A stretch of 35,171 bases of DNA from Acidimicrobiia bacterium (GTDB lineage Bacteria > Actinomycetota > Acidimicrobiia > Spongiisociales > UBA11373), in assembly GCA_016215655.1 (NCBI GenBank), contig JACRIT010000064.1, forward strand, positions 1-35,171, given 5' to 3'. The notes under the pieces were generated by a model that did not search any database, was not told the DNA's origin, and saw only the letters and a program-made list of their open reading frames with translations. The position numbers and the translations under genes are program-made. Shown here piece by piece: positions 8,523-15,184 of the stretch (position 1 is its first letter; each line of letters starts with the position of its first letter).

Positions 8523-8528
8523 TAACCT
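8523..8528 (+). promoter_or_regulatory. Predicted -10 (TAACCT) of radA
   Basis: TAACCT fits TANNNT and ends 7 bases before the GTG at 8536. Transcription should therefore start at or next to the start codon. No Shine-Dalgarno is present, which agrees with a leaderless message. Confidence 0.5.
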
Positions 8529-8535
8529 CCGGACC

Positions 8536-9837
8536 GTGAAGTACCGCTGTGAAGTGTGCGGGCACGAGAGTGCCAAGTGGATGGGTTTCTGCCCCCAGTG
8601 CAAGGCGGACGGCGCCCTGGTGGAGGTTCCTTCGGAGCGGCGCTCGCCACGCGACAAGGCGCGTCGAGCCCGGGTGGTGACCGTGGGCCAGGCCGGTGCG
8701 GGTGAAGTGGTGCGTCGGCCTGTGGGCATCGGAGAGGTCGACCGCGTGCTCGGCGGGGGCCTTGTTCCGGGAGCAGCCATCCTGCTCAGCGGTGAGCCCG
8801 GCGTGGGCAAATCGACGCTGCTCCTCCAGGTGGCGGCGGCGCTCGTCGCTCACGGGGGGCGTGTGCTCATAGCCAGCGCCGAGGAGTCGCTCGACCAGAT
8901 CGGCCTGCGGGCACGGCGACTCGGGATCACCGGCGACGGCGTGTTGCTGTCGTCGGAGCGAGACGTCGATGTGATCATTGCTGCCGCAGTCGAGTCGCAA
9001 CCGGATCTGCTCATCGTGGACTCGATCCAGACGATCGAGGCCCGTGAGGTCGGTGGCGCGGCCGGTGGGGTGGCGCAGGTGCGCGAGTCGGCGGCACGCC
9101 TCATCCACGCCGCCAAGGAGTCGGGCGTGCCCGTGGTTCTCGTGGGCCACGTCACCAAGGACGGTGGGATCGCCGGCCCCAAACTCCTCGAGCACTCGGT
9201 CGATGTCGTGCTCTACCTGGAAGGTGATCTCGACCGTGGTCTGCGCGTGCTGCGCGGCCTGAAGAACCGTTTCGGACCCACGCACCAGATCGGGCTCTTC
9301 GAGATGCGCGAGGCCGGGATGACGGAGGTCACCGATCCCGCCGGTCTGCTCGCCACCGATCATCTCGGTGAGGTCCCCGGGAGTGTCGTGTTTCCCGCGG
9401 TCGACGGGCGCCGGCCGCTGCTCGTCGAGGTGCAGGCTCTCGTGGCGGGGACGTCACTCCCGCAGCCGAGACGATCGGTCAAGGGCCTGGAAGCCGCTCG
9501 AGTGCTTCAGGTGCTGGCGGTGCTCGAGCGTCACGCCGGCCTGTCTTTCGATGGCAAGGACGTCTATGTCAGCGTCGTGGGCGGGCTCCGGGTGCGCGAT
9601 CCGGGGTGCGATCTGCCGGTCGCCATCGCCCTGGCGTCATCCCTGCTCGACCGCAGCGTCGGCGCGGTGGCGGCATGGGGCGAGGTGGGCCTGACGGGCG
9701 AGATCCGCCCGGTGGCCCACGGCGATCATCGCGCCGTTGAGGCCAAGCGTCTCGGCGTCCACCGCGCCATCGGCCCGCGCGGCAACGGGCACGATCGGGT
9801 GGATCGGGTGCTGGGCGAGTTGGGGCTGATGAAGTAG
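8536..9837 (+). CDS. radA: DNA repair protein RadA
   Basis: RadA is a RecA-like ATPase that promotes branch migration and D-loop processing in recombinational repair. This 433-residue copy is complete. A four-Cys zinc finger comes first (Cys5, Cys8, Cys19, Cys22), then Walker A GEPGVGKST at 86-94, the RadA-specific KNRFG motif at 243-247 and the Lon-like C-terminal domain. The GTG at 8536 puts the zinc finger at the N-terminus as in all family members; the open frame upstream to 8134 is antisense to the zinc-ribbon gene. disA lies downstream, the usual pairing in Gram-positives, where RadA is known to interact with DisA. The two are separated here by a 140-bp heptamer-repeat tract, and disA has its own -10. 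Confidence 0.97.
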   Translation: MKYRCEVCGHESAKWMGFCPQCKADGALVEVPSERRSPRDKARRARVVTVGQAGAGEVVRRPVGIGEVDRVLGGGLVPGAAILLSGEPGVGKSTLLLQVAAALVAHGGRVLIASAEESLDQIGLRARRLGITGDGVLLSSERDVDVIIAAAVESQPDLLIVDSIQTIEAREVGGAAGGVAQVRESAARLIHAAKESGVPVVLVGHVTKDGGIAGPKLLEHSVDVVLYLEGDLDRGLRVLRGLKNRFGPTHQIGLFEMREAGMTEVTDPAGLLATDHLGEVPGSVVFPAVDGRRPLLVEVQALVAGTSLPQPRRSVKGLEAARVLQVLAVLERHAGLSFDGKDVYVSVVGGLRVRDPGCDLPVAIALASSLLDRSVGAVAAWGEVGLTGEIRPVAHGDHRAVEAKRLGVHRAIGPRGNGHDRVDRVLGELGLMK

Positions 9838-9977
9838 GCGCAATGCGCAATTCGCAATTCGCAGGGCTGGTGCTTCAGAGCGCAGGCGCTCACGGCTGAT
9901 ACTGATACCCGATTCCTGACATCCCAGGTCCTCCTAGAGACTGGAGACTGGAGACTGGAGACTGGAGACTTCTTCGC
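9838..9977. repeat. Heptamer repeat tract filling the radA-disA gap (20 units)
   Basis: Twenty consecutive 7-bp units fit without any indel. The unit changes from gcgcaat (start) through mixed units such as ggctgat and cccgatt to agagact and then ggagact repeated four times (9943-9970). The tract begins at the base after the radA stop and ends next to the disA promoter. It codes for nothing evident. Confidence 0.9.
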
Positions 9978-9981
9978 GTAC

Positions 9982-9987
9982 TAGCCT
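9982..9987 (+). promoter_or_regulatory. Predicted -10 (TAGCCT) of disA
   Basis: TAGCCT ends 9 bases before the ATG at 9997, with no Shine-Dalgarno, as expected of a leaderless transcript. The same hexamer precedes the gene at 22884. The -35 region falls inside the ggagact repeats. Confidence 0.5.
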
Positions 9988-9996
9988 CGCCTTTCG

Positions 9997-11058
9997 ATGG
10001 CCCAGAAGGATCACACCCTCGACATCCGGCGGGCGCTCGCCCCCGGGACGCCCCTGCGCAACGCCATCGAATTGATCCTCCGCCAGGAGACCGGGGCGCT
10101 CATCGTGCTCGGGTACGGCCGTGACATCGAAGCGATCTGCACGGGCGGTTTCCATCTCGACGGTGCGGACTTCGGACCGGCGCGGCTCGCCGAGTTGGCG
10201 AAGATGGATGGAGCGGTGATCACCGACGAGGCCGCCGAGGTGATCTACCGGGCGAACGTACACCTCATTCCCGATCCGTCGATCGCCACCAATGAGACCG
10301 GCACCCGTCACCGCACTGCCGAGCGCGTCGCCGTCCAGACGGGCCGGCCCGTCGTCGTGGTGAGCCAGGGCCGCCAGACGGTGACGGTGTTCGTCGGGAG
10401 TCGGCAGTTCGAGCTGCGCAGCCCGACGGCGCTCCTGGCGCAGGCCAATCAGAACCTGCTGACGCTGGAGCGGTTCCGGCGCCGGCTCACCGACGACGAG
10501 GATCGCCTCACCCAGCTCGAGGTCGCCGATATCGTCGTCAACCGCGACATCGTGCAGTTCCTGCAGCGTGCCGCGTTGATTCGTCGCATCGGCTCGGACC
10601 TGGAGAACTACGCGGTCGAGCTCGGAGGTGAGGGCGAGCTCATCCGCTTGCAGTTGCTCGACCTCCTCGCCGGAGTCGGCGAGGCCGCCGTGCTCGTGTA
10701 TGCCGACTACGCACGCCGGTTCCCACCGAAGGCGGCACAGCCCCTCGACCTGATCGACACGCTCTCGACAGAGCACCTCAGCGACGAGGCAAAGGTGGCG
10801 GCGCTGCTCGACCTCGGACCCCAGGAGAACCCGGTGCGCGCCCGCGGGTATCGGATGCTCGATCGGATCCCACGGCTCCCCGACGCCGTCAAGGTGTCGC
10901 TGGTGGGGCACTTCGGCAACCTCCAGGAGCTGCTCACCGCATCCGTGGGCGACCTCGATCAGGTGGAGGGTGTCGGCCGCGCCCGCGCCCGCCAACTGCG
11001 GCGATTCTTCGATCGGCTCGTCGACTCCAGCCGCGGCTGGGAAGTGGAAGACGACTGA
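9997..11058 (+). CDS. disA: DNA integrity scanning diadenylate cyclase DisA
   Basis: DisA condenses two ATP into cyclic di-AMP and couples this second messenger to DNA integrity. The 353-residue protein has the N-terminal DAC domain with both catalytic motifs intact: DGA (71-73) and RHR (104-106) in GTRHRTAER. A helical spine follows, and a C-terminal helix-hairpin-helix DNA-binding region includes VEGVGRARARQLRRF. The length is as usual for octameric DisA (about 350-360). The ATG at 9997 gives the standard N-terminus, and a -10 lies 9 bases upstream. RadA, encoded just upstream, is a known regulator of DisA in other bacteria. Confidence 0.97.
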   Translation: MAQKDHTLDIRRALAPGTPLRNAIELILRQETGALIVLGYGRDIEAICTGGFHLDGADFGPARLAELAKMDGAVITDEAAEVIYRANVHLIPDPSIATNETGTRHRTAERVAVQTGRPVVVVSQGRQTVTVFVGSRQFELRSPTALLAQANQNLLTLERFRRRLTDDEDRLTQLEVADIVVNRDIVQFLQRAALIRRIGSDLENYAVELGGEGELIRLQLLDLLAGVGEAAVLVYADYARRFPPKAAQPLDLIDTLSTEHLSDEAKVAALLDLGPQENPVRARGYRMLDRIPRLPDAVKVSLVGHFGNLQELLTASVGDLDQVEGVGRARARQLRRFFDRLVDSSRGWEVEDD

Positions 11059-11104
11059 GACGGAGGCGTCCCGCTCCCAGCGTCCGGCTTCTGTATCGAC
11101 CCGT

Positions 11105-11137
11105 TACCCGATACCCGATCCCCGCCGGAGAACTCGG
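11105..11137. repeat. Start of the heptamer repeat tract between disA and carD (full tract about 11105-11237)
   Basis: From 11105 to 11237 nineteen 7-bp units run in one phase. They start with two copies of tacccga, pass through atcgggt and ccggtac types, and end with gtaccat at 11231-11237. The last unit contains the -10 hexamer of carD. The coordinates given here are the first five units; the rest continue without a break to 11237. The sequence is rich in short inverted pieces (ggtacc, cccga/tcggg) but forms no single stable hairpin. Confidence 0.85.
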
Positions 11138-11231
11138 GCATCGGGTATCGGGAATCTGGCATCGAACCCGGTGCCCGGTACCCGGCATCTGACATCTGGC
11201 ACCCGGAATCGGGTACCAGGCTCCCGTGCGG

Positions 11232-11237
11232 TACCAT
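11232..11237 (+). promoter_or_regulatory. Predicted -10 (TACCAT) of the carD-ispF operon
   Basis: TACCAT fits TANNNT and lies 25 bases before the ATG at 11263. The same hexamer precedes cysS (15169-15174) and the DUF3263 gene (17520-17525). It forms the last in-phase unit of the heptamer tract. A leader of about 18 bases ends in TTGAGG next to the start codon. Confidence 0.5.
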
Positions 11238-11262
11238 TGCGGCCCCCCACCTCTGTTGAGGC

Positions 11263-12186
11263 ATGACCGCGAAGAAGTCCCCCGCCAAGAAATCGAAGAC
11301 GGCTGCTGCGAAGAAGCCTGCGGCGGTGAAGAAGGCCGCCGCCAGGAAGCCCCCGGTGAAGAAGGCTCCTGTGAAGAGGGCCGCCGCCAAGAAGTCCCCT
11401 GTCAAGAAGGCTGCGGCGAAGAAGGCTCCTGCCAAGAAGGCTCCTGCCAAGAAGGCTCCTGCGAAGAAGGCTCCTGCCAAGAAGCCTGCGGCGAAGCGAG
11501 CGGCGACCAAGGCGGTTGCTGCGGCGAAGGGGACGGCGGCAAAGACACCCATGGCTCCGACGAGAGAGGCGGCGCATCCCCCGATGGCGCCACTCTCGCG
11601 ACGCGGTGCCGGGCGACTGGGAGGTCCGGGGAGGAGAGTCACTGCCGCGCCGCCCCCGGAACCACCTCGCAAGCCGCAGCCGATCCCGTTCAAGAAGGGC
11701 GACAAGGTGGTCTATCCGCACCATGGCGCCGCCACCATCATCGCCACCGAGAAGCGCGAGTTCGACGGCAAGAAGCAGGACTTCTTCGTGCTCCAGGTCG
11801 CCATCGATTCCCTCATCCTGCGTGTCCCGGCGGCGCGCTCGTTGGATCTCGGCGTCCGTCCGGTGATCTCGAAGACCGCCGCCAAGCGGGTGCTCGCCGT
11901 GTTCCGCACCGAGCCCGAGGAGGCGGGTGCCAACTGGAGCCGTTGGTACAAATTGCTCACGGAGAAGATCAACTCGGGCGACATCTTCCAGGTCGCCGAG
12001 GTGGTCCGCGATCTCACCTTTGCCCAGCAGACGAAGGGGATTTCGCCGGCCCTGAAGCGGATGCTTTCAAAAGCGCGCATGATCCTGGCTTCAGAGCTTC
12101 GGTTCGCGCTCAATCTGTCCGAAGAAGAGGCTATGAAGCGCCTCGACAAGTCTCTGCCGAGGGTGGACACCACCGAGGAGGAGTAG
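11263..12186 (+). CDS. carD: CarD-family RNA polymerase-binding regulator with a histone-H1-like Lys/Ala tail
   Basis: CarD binds the RNA polymerase beta subunit and stabilises open promoter complexes, chiefly at rRNA and housekeeping promoters. The CarD part is residues 143-307. It opens with FKKGDKVVYPHHGAATI, the family's N-terminal Tudor-like RNAP-interaction module, and continues into the helical DNA-binding part ending near EEEAMKRLDKSL. Ordinary CarD proteins are about 160 residues and start at this point. Here 142 extra residues precede it. About 93 of these are Lys/Ala/Pro-rich with AAKKAP/PAKKA repeats, as in histone H1, HupB or AlgP tails; a Pro-rich linker follows. Four 15-bp DNA repeats encode part of it (11431-11490). 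It heads an operon with the PIN/TRAM gene (6-base gap), ispD and ispF. Confidence 0.9.
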   Translation: MTAKKSPAKKSKTAAAKKPAAVKKAAARKPPVKKAPVKRAAAKKSPVKKAAAKKAPAKKAPAKKAPAKKAPAKKPAAKRAATKAVAAAKGTAAKTPMAPTREAAHPPMAPLSRRGAGRLGGPGRRVTAAPPPEPPRKPQPIPFKKGDKVVYPHHGAATIIATEKREFDGKKQDFFVLQVAIDSLILRVPAARSLDLGVRPVISKTAAKRVLAVFRTEPEEAGANWSRWYKLLTEKINSGDIFQVAEVVRDLTFAQQTKGISPALKRMLSKARMILASELRFALNLSEEEAMKRLDKSLPRVDTTEEE

Positions 12187-12192
12187 GACGGC

Positions 12193-13248
12193 ATGCTGAT
12201 CGAAGCCGTTCGCCTCGTCGTCACCCTGGCCGCCACAGCCGCGGGATTCTCGCTGGGGCGCACCGCGCCCGACTGGACCCAGGCGGCCACCAACCCGGAC
12301 ACCGCCGCAGTGATCGGAGCCGTGCTCGGCGCCGGGATCGGGTATGTCGTCGGCGGGCTCGCCGGCCGGCTGGTGCGACGCGGCATCGACCGGGTTCCGG
12401 CGGCGGTCCACCGGGCCTCCGGTGCCGAGTTGTTTGCCGGTGCTTTTGGTTTCGTTGCCGGACTCATCGTCGGCGCCGCGGCTGCGGTTCCCGCCATCGT
12501 GCTGCTTCCGGAAGTGATCGGTTGGCCGGCCGGCGCCCTGCTCGTCATCGTGGCGGCGGCGACGGGTGCCCGGTTGTTCACCGCCCGTTCCGAGGACCTC
12601 CTCGCCGCCGCAGGGCTGGCGACCCGTCGACGGCCCCAAGCGGACGCCTCCGAGCCGCTGCGGTACGTCGTCGATTCGTCCGCCGCCATCGATGGCCGGG
12701 TGCTCGAACTGGCTCGCGCCGGCCTGGTGCGCGGCGAAGTCTGTCTCTCCGGTCTGGTGGTGGACGAGTTGCAGGGCATCGCCGACAGCGGCCAGGTGCA
12801 GCGCCGTCGACGGGGCCGGCGCGGCCTCGATGTGCTCGAGGCGCTCTCCACCGTGACCGGCATCCACACCGTGGTCGATGAGCGCACCTTCCCCGGTCAC
12901 GGCGAAGTCGATGCCAAGCTCCTGGCCCTGGCTGCCGACCTCGGCGCCATCCTCATCACCACCGATCACAACCTGGCGCGGGCGGCCGGATTGCGCGGCA
13001 TCGAGGTGCTCGATCCCCAGGCCATCAGCGAGTCGCTGCGCAGCGGCCCCATGGCGGGCGACGTGGTGTCGCTGATCATCGAGAAGGCGGGTACCGAGCC
13101 TGGCCAGGGTGTCGGCTATCTCGAGGACGGCACCATGGTCGTGGTCGAGGATGCCGCTTCACTCGTCGGTCGAACCATCGACATCGAGATCGCCGGAGCG
13201 CTGCGAACCTCGATCGGGCGGCTGCTCTTCGCCAAACTGGCAGCGTGA
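12193..13248 (+). CDS. PIN/TRAM-domain membrane-anchored putative nuclease (YacL family)
   Basis: This 351-residue protein has about four N-terminal membrane helices (1-135). A PIN-like nuclease domain starts at VVDSSAAIDGRV (about 157) and continues with the acidic residues in VDELQ, VDAKLL and TTDHN. A C-terminal TRAM domain carries the highly conserved QGVGYLEDGTMVVVEDA. The DSS in place of the usual DTS keeps the first acidic residue. The architecture and length match the YacL/YkuM-type proteins found beside disA, carD and ispD in Gram-positives. A nuclease role at the membrane is assumed from the PIN fold; no substrate is established. The start follows GGAGTAGGA and the stop overlaps the ispD start in GTGA. 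Confidence 0.9.
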   Translation: MLIEAVRLVVTLAATAAGFSLGRTAPDWTQAATNPDTAAVIGAVLGAGIGYVVGGLAGRLVRRGIDRVPAAVHRASGAELFAGAFGFVAGLIVGAAAAVPAIVLLPEVIGWPAGALLVIVAAATGARLFTARSEDLLAAAGLATRRRPQADASEPLRYVVDSSAAIDGRVLELARAGLVRGEVCLSGLVVDELQGIADSGQVQRRRRGRRGLDVLEALSTVTGIHTVVDERTFPGHGEVDAKLLALAADLGAILITTDHNLARAAGLRGIEVLDPQAISESLRSGPMAGDVVSLIIEKAGTEPGQGVGYLEDGTMVVVEDAASLVGRTIDIEIAGALRTSIGRLLFAKLAA

Positions 13249-13853
13249 ATCTCCACGGCATCGTCGTCGCCGCAGGGCGGGGGGAGCGCTTCGGCGGTCC
13301 CAAGGCCGTCGTGCTCCTCGGCGGCATCCCGCTGTGGGTGCGCGCCGTCGAGTCTTTGCGCCAGGCAGGCGCCCTCACCGTGACCGTTGTCGGTGCCGCT
13401 CCCGGGGGCATCCCGGGAGGTATCCGCCGGCGCGACTCCGTGGCGGCGGGGCTGGCGGCCCTTCCGTCCGATGCATCGCATGTGCTGGTGCATGATGCGG
13501 CTCGCCCCCTTGCCTCCGCCTCGCTCGGGCGACTGGTGGCAGCCCGCCTGCAGGTCGGAGACGTCGACGGTGTCGTGCCCGGCATCCCCGTCGCCGACAC
13601 CCTCAAGCAGGTCGAGGGGGCCCGTGTCGTGACCACCGTGTCCCGAAGCGGGCTGATCGCGGTGCAGACCCCGCAGGGGTTCGTGCTCGACGCCCTCCGC
13701 GAGGCTCACCGCGCCGACGACTCCGACGCCACGGATGATGCCCAGCTCGTGGAGCGCAATGGCGGTAGCGTCGTGTTCGTGCCGGGAGAGACCAGCAACC
13801 TGAAGATCACCCGTCCCGAAGACCTTGCCATCGCCGAGGCCTGGCTGCCATGA
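13245..13853 (+). CDS. ispD: 2-C-methyl-D-erythritol 4-phosphate cytidylyltransferase IspD
   Basis: IspD transfers CMP from CTP to MEP in the non-mevalonate isoprenoid pathway. The 202-residue protein is short for the family (about 220-230) but keeps its motifs: AAGRGERFGGPKA (nucleotide-binding loop, with the Met of the usual RMG replaced by Phe), RRDSVAAGL, VLVHDAARP and the C-terminal ETSNLKITRPEDL. The start is GTG at 13245, overlapping the previous stop by four bases. The stop overlaps the ispF ATG, so carD, PIN/TRAM, ispD and ispF form one tightly coupled operon. Confidence 0.95.
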   Translation: MNLHGIVVAAGRGERFGGPKAVVLLGGIPLWVRAVESLRQAGALTVTVVGAAPGGIPGGIRRRDSVAAGLAALPSDASHVLVHDAARPLASASLGRLVAARLQVGDVDGVVPGIPVADTLKQVEGARVVTTVSRSGLIAVQTPQGFVLDALREAHRADDSDATDDAQLVERNGGSVVFVPGETSNLKITRPEDLAIAEAWLP

Positions 13854-14362
13854 GGGTCGGCTGGGGGATCGACGCACACCGCTTCTCCTCGGAAGGGTTC
13901 GTCCTCCTCGGCGGCGTCATCGTCGACGACACCCGCGGCGTGGAGGCGACGTCGGACGGTGACGTGGCGGCACATGCCCTCACCGACGCCGTCCTCGGCG
14001 CCGCCGCCCTCGGCGATCTCGGGGAGTTCTATCCATCGAGCGATCCGCGCTGGAGCGACGCGGACAGCGTGGTGATCCTCCGCGATGCCGTGGCCCGGGC
14101 GATTGCGGCCGGGTTCCATCCCACGAGCGCCGATGTCACCATCGTCGCCCAGTCGATCAGGATCGCACCCCATCGTGACTCGATCCGCGCGGCGTTCGCC
14201 GCCGCCCTCGGAGTCCCGGTGCGGGCGTGTTCGGTGAAGGCCACCACGACCGACACGATGGGCTTCATCGGTCGCGATGAGGGCATCGCCGCGCTCGCCG
14301 TGGTGGTGATGGAGGAAGAAAGCCCCCAGTCGCCGGTCACCAGTCACCAGGCCCGGGCATGA
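13850..14362 (+). CDS. ispF: 2-C-methyl-D-erythritol 2,4-cyclodiphosphate synthase IspF
   Basis: IspF cyclises CDP-ME 2-phosphate in the isoprenoid pathway; it works as a trimer with one metal per site. The metal ligands Asp8, His10 and His42 align residue for residue with E. coli IspF. The usual His34 of the HSDGD loop is Thr here (ATSDGD). KATTTDTMGFIGRDEG is the conserved cytidine-side segment. The core ends at about VVVMEEE (158). The last dozen residues (to SHQARA) are encoded by the heptamer repeat tract that begins at 14326, so the tail is probably a repeat-derived extension without a role. Confidence 0.95.
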   Translation: MRVGWGIDAHRFSSEGFVLLGGVIVDDTRGVEATSDGDVAAHALTDAVLGAAALGDLGEFYPSSDPRWSDADSVVILRDAVARAIAAGFHPTSADVTIVAQSIRIAPHRDSIRAAFAAALGVPVRACSVKATTTDTMGFIGRDEGIAALAVVVMEEESPQSPVTSHQARA

Positions 14363-14395
14363 ACTCTCGCAACGGGTGACGGGCAACGGGCTACC
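14326..14395. repeat. Heptamer repeat tract across two convergent stop codons
   Basis: Ten in-phase 7-bp units, beginning ccagtcg, ccggtca and ending ggtgacg, ggcaacg, ggctacc. The first five encode the IspF C-terminal tail and contain its TGA (14360-14362). The last unit contains the stop of the glycerophosphodiesterase gene (14391-14393, read on the minus strand). Confidence 0.85.
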
Positions 14396-15083
14396 TCGCC
14401 AGCGTGCCCACCGCGACGTCCGGCACATTCGTGAAGATCAGGTCCACGCCCGCGGCGGCGTAGGCGCGCATGGTCTCGGCATCGTCGATGGTCCAGATTC
14501 CCACGCTCGCCCCCACCGCGCCGGCGGCCGCCACGAACCCCTTGCTCGCAGCCGGCGGCACCAGCTCCTGGGACGGGAGCACGAACTCGTACCCCGGCCA
14601 TTCCGACAGGACGGTTCCGGGGTGGTCGCCCCAGCCGAGCAGCCTGCCGCACCGCATCCCCAGGGCATGGGCACGGGCCACCGTCGTCGGGTTGAACGAG
14701 GTGACGACGATCCGGCGATCGATGAGCGGGGCTGCCGCGTCGAGCACGGCGTCGTCGGGATCCCAGTCCGGGTCGCCAGGGGAGTTCTTGATCTCGAGGT
14801 CGACCCAGGCCGGGACACAGGCGGCGATCGCATCGGCGAGGTCGGGAATCCACGGTGCCCGTCGAGCCACCTCGGCCCGCGACAGGGAGATCAGGGGTTC
14901 ACCGCCGAGGGTGGCGTCGTGATGCACCACGATCTCACCATCGCGGGTGCGCCGGGCATCCATCTCCACCGCATCGGCTCCGACGACGACGGCGCGCAGG
15001 AACGCGGCCAGCGTGTTCTCCCGTTCCAGCCTCGAGGCCCCGCGATGCGCCGCAATCCAGGGCCGTCCGGACGGATGGGGCAT
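14391..15083 (-). CDS. Glycerophosphodiester phosphodiesterase
   Basis: This 230-residue TIM-barrel enzyme hydrolyses glycerophosphodiesters to glycerol 3-phosphate and an alcohol. AAHRGAS and ENTLAAF near the N-terminus, VEMDARRT and VVHHDATL supply the His/Glu/Asp catalytic and metal-binding set of the GDPD family. The protein ends in IFTNVPDVA, the usual last strand. No signal peptide is visible, so it is likely cytoplasmic. Lys in DLEIKNSP matches the conserved barrel Lys. The gene is monocistronic and opposite in direction to its neighbours. The ATG at 15083 follows a TACCCT -10 by only 6 bases. Its stop lies inside the heptamer tract. Confidence 0.93.
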   Translation of the reverse strand: MPHPSGRPWIAAHRGASRLERENTLAAFLRAVVVGADAVEMDARRTRDGEIVVHHDATLGGEPLISLSRAEVARRAPWIPDLADAIAACVPAWVDLEIKNSPGDPDWDPDDAVLDAAAPLIDRRIVVTSFNPTTVARAHALGMRCGRLLGWGDHPGTVLSEWPGYEFVLPSQELVPPAASKGFVAAAGAVGASVGIWTIDDAETMRAYAAAGVDLIFTNVPDVAVGTLAR

Positions 15084-15089
15084 GGAAGA

Positions 15090-15095
15090 AGGGTA
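15090..15095 (-). promoter_or_regulatory. Predicted -10 (TACCCT) of the glycerophosphodiesterase gene
   Basis: Read on the minus strand, TACCCT is followed by six bases and then the ATG at 15083. A leaderless message is expected. The same hexamer precedes tRNA-Thr. Confidence 0.5.
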
Positions 15096-15101
15096 GGGGC
15101 G

Positions 15102-15164
15102 GTGCCGGGTACCCCATGCCAGATGCCTGGTGCCTGCTGTCTGCTGCTTGGAGACTGGTGACTT
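15102..15164. repeat. Heptamer repeat tract upstream of cysS
   Basis: Nine in-phase units: gtgccgg, gtacccc, then several of the atgcctg and ctgcttg type, and finally gagactg and gtgactt. The cysS -10 follows 5 bases later. The last two units are the same words found in the tracts at 9943-9970 and 173-207. Confidence 0.85.
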
Positions 15165-15168
15165 CCTA

Positions 15169-15174
15169 TACCAT
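15169..15174 (+). promoter_or_regulatory. Predicted -10 (TACCAT) of cysS
   Basis: It lies inside TATACCAT and ends 10 bases before the ATG at 15185. TTGGAG at 15148-15153, part of the heptamer tract, could act as a poor -35 with a 15-base spacer. Confidence 0.45.
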
Positions 15175-15184
15175 CGCCCCCCGT

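Noticed and set aside
8374-9363. Minus-strand extension of the zinc-ribbon protein through radA
   Set aside because: Antisense to the intact radA gene; the recognisable protein starts at the ATG at 8373.
9838-9977. CRISPR array
   Set aside because: Units are 7 bp with no spacers and change sequence gradually; no cas genes are present.
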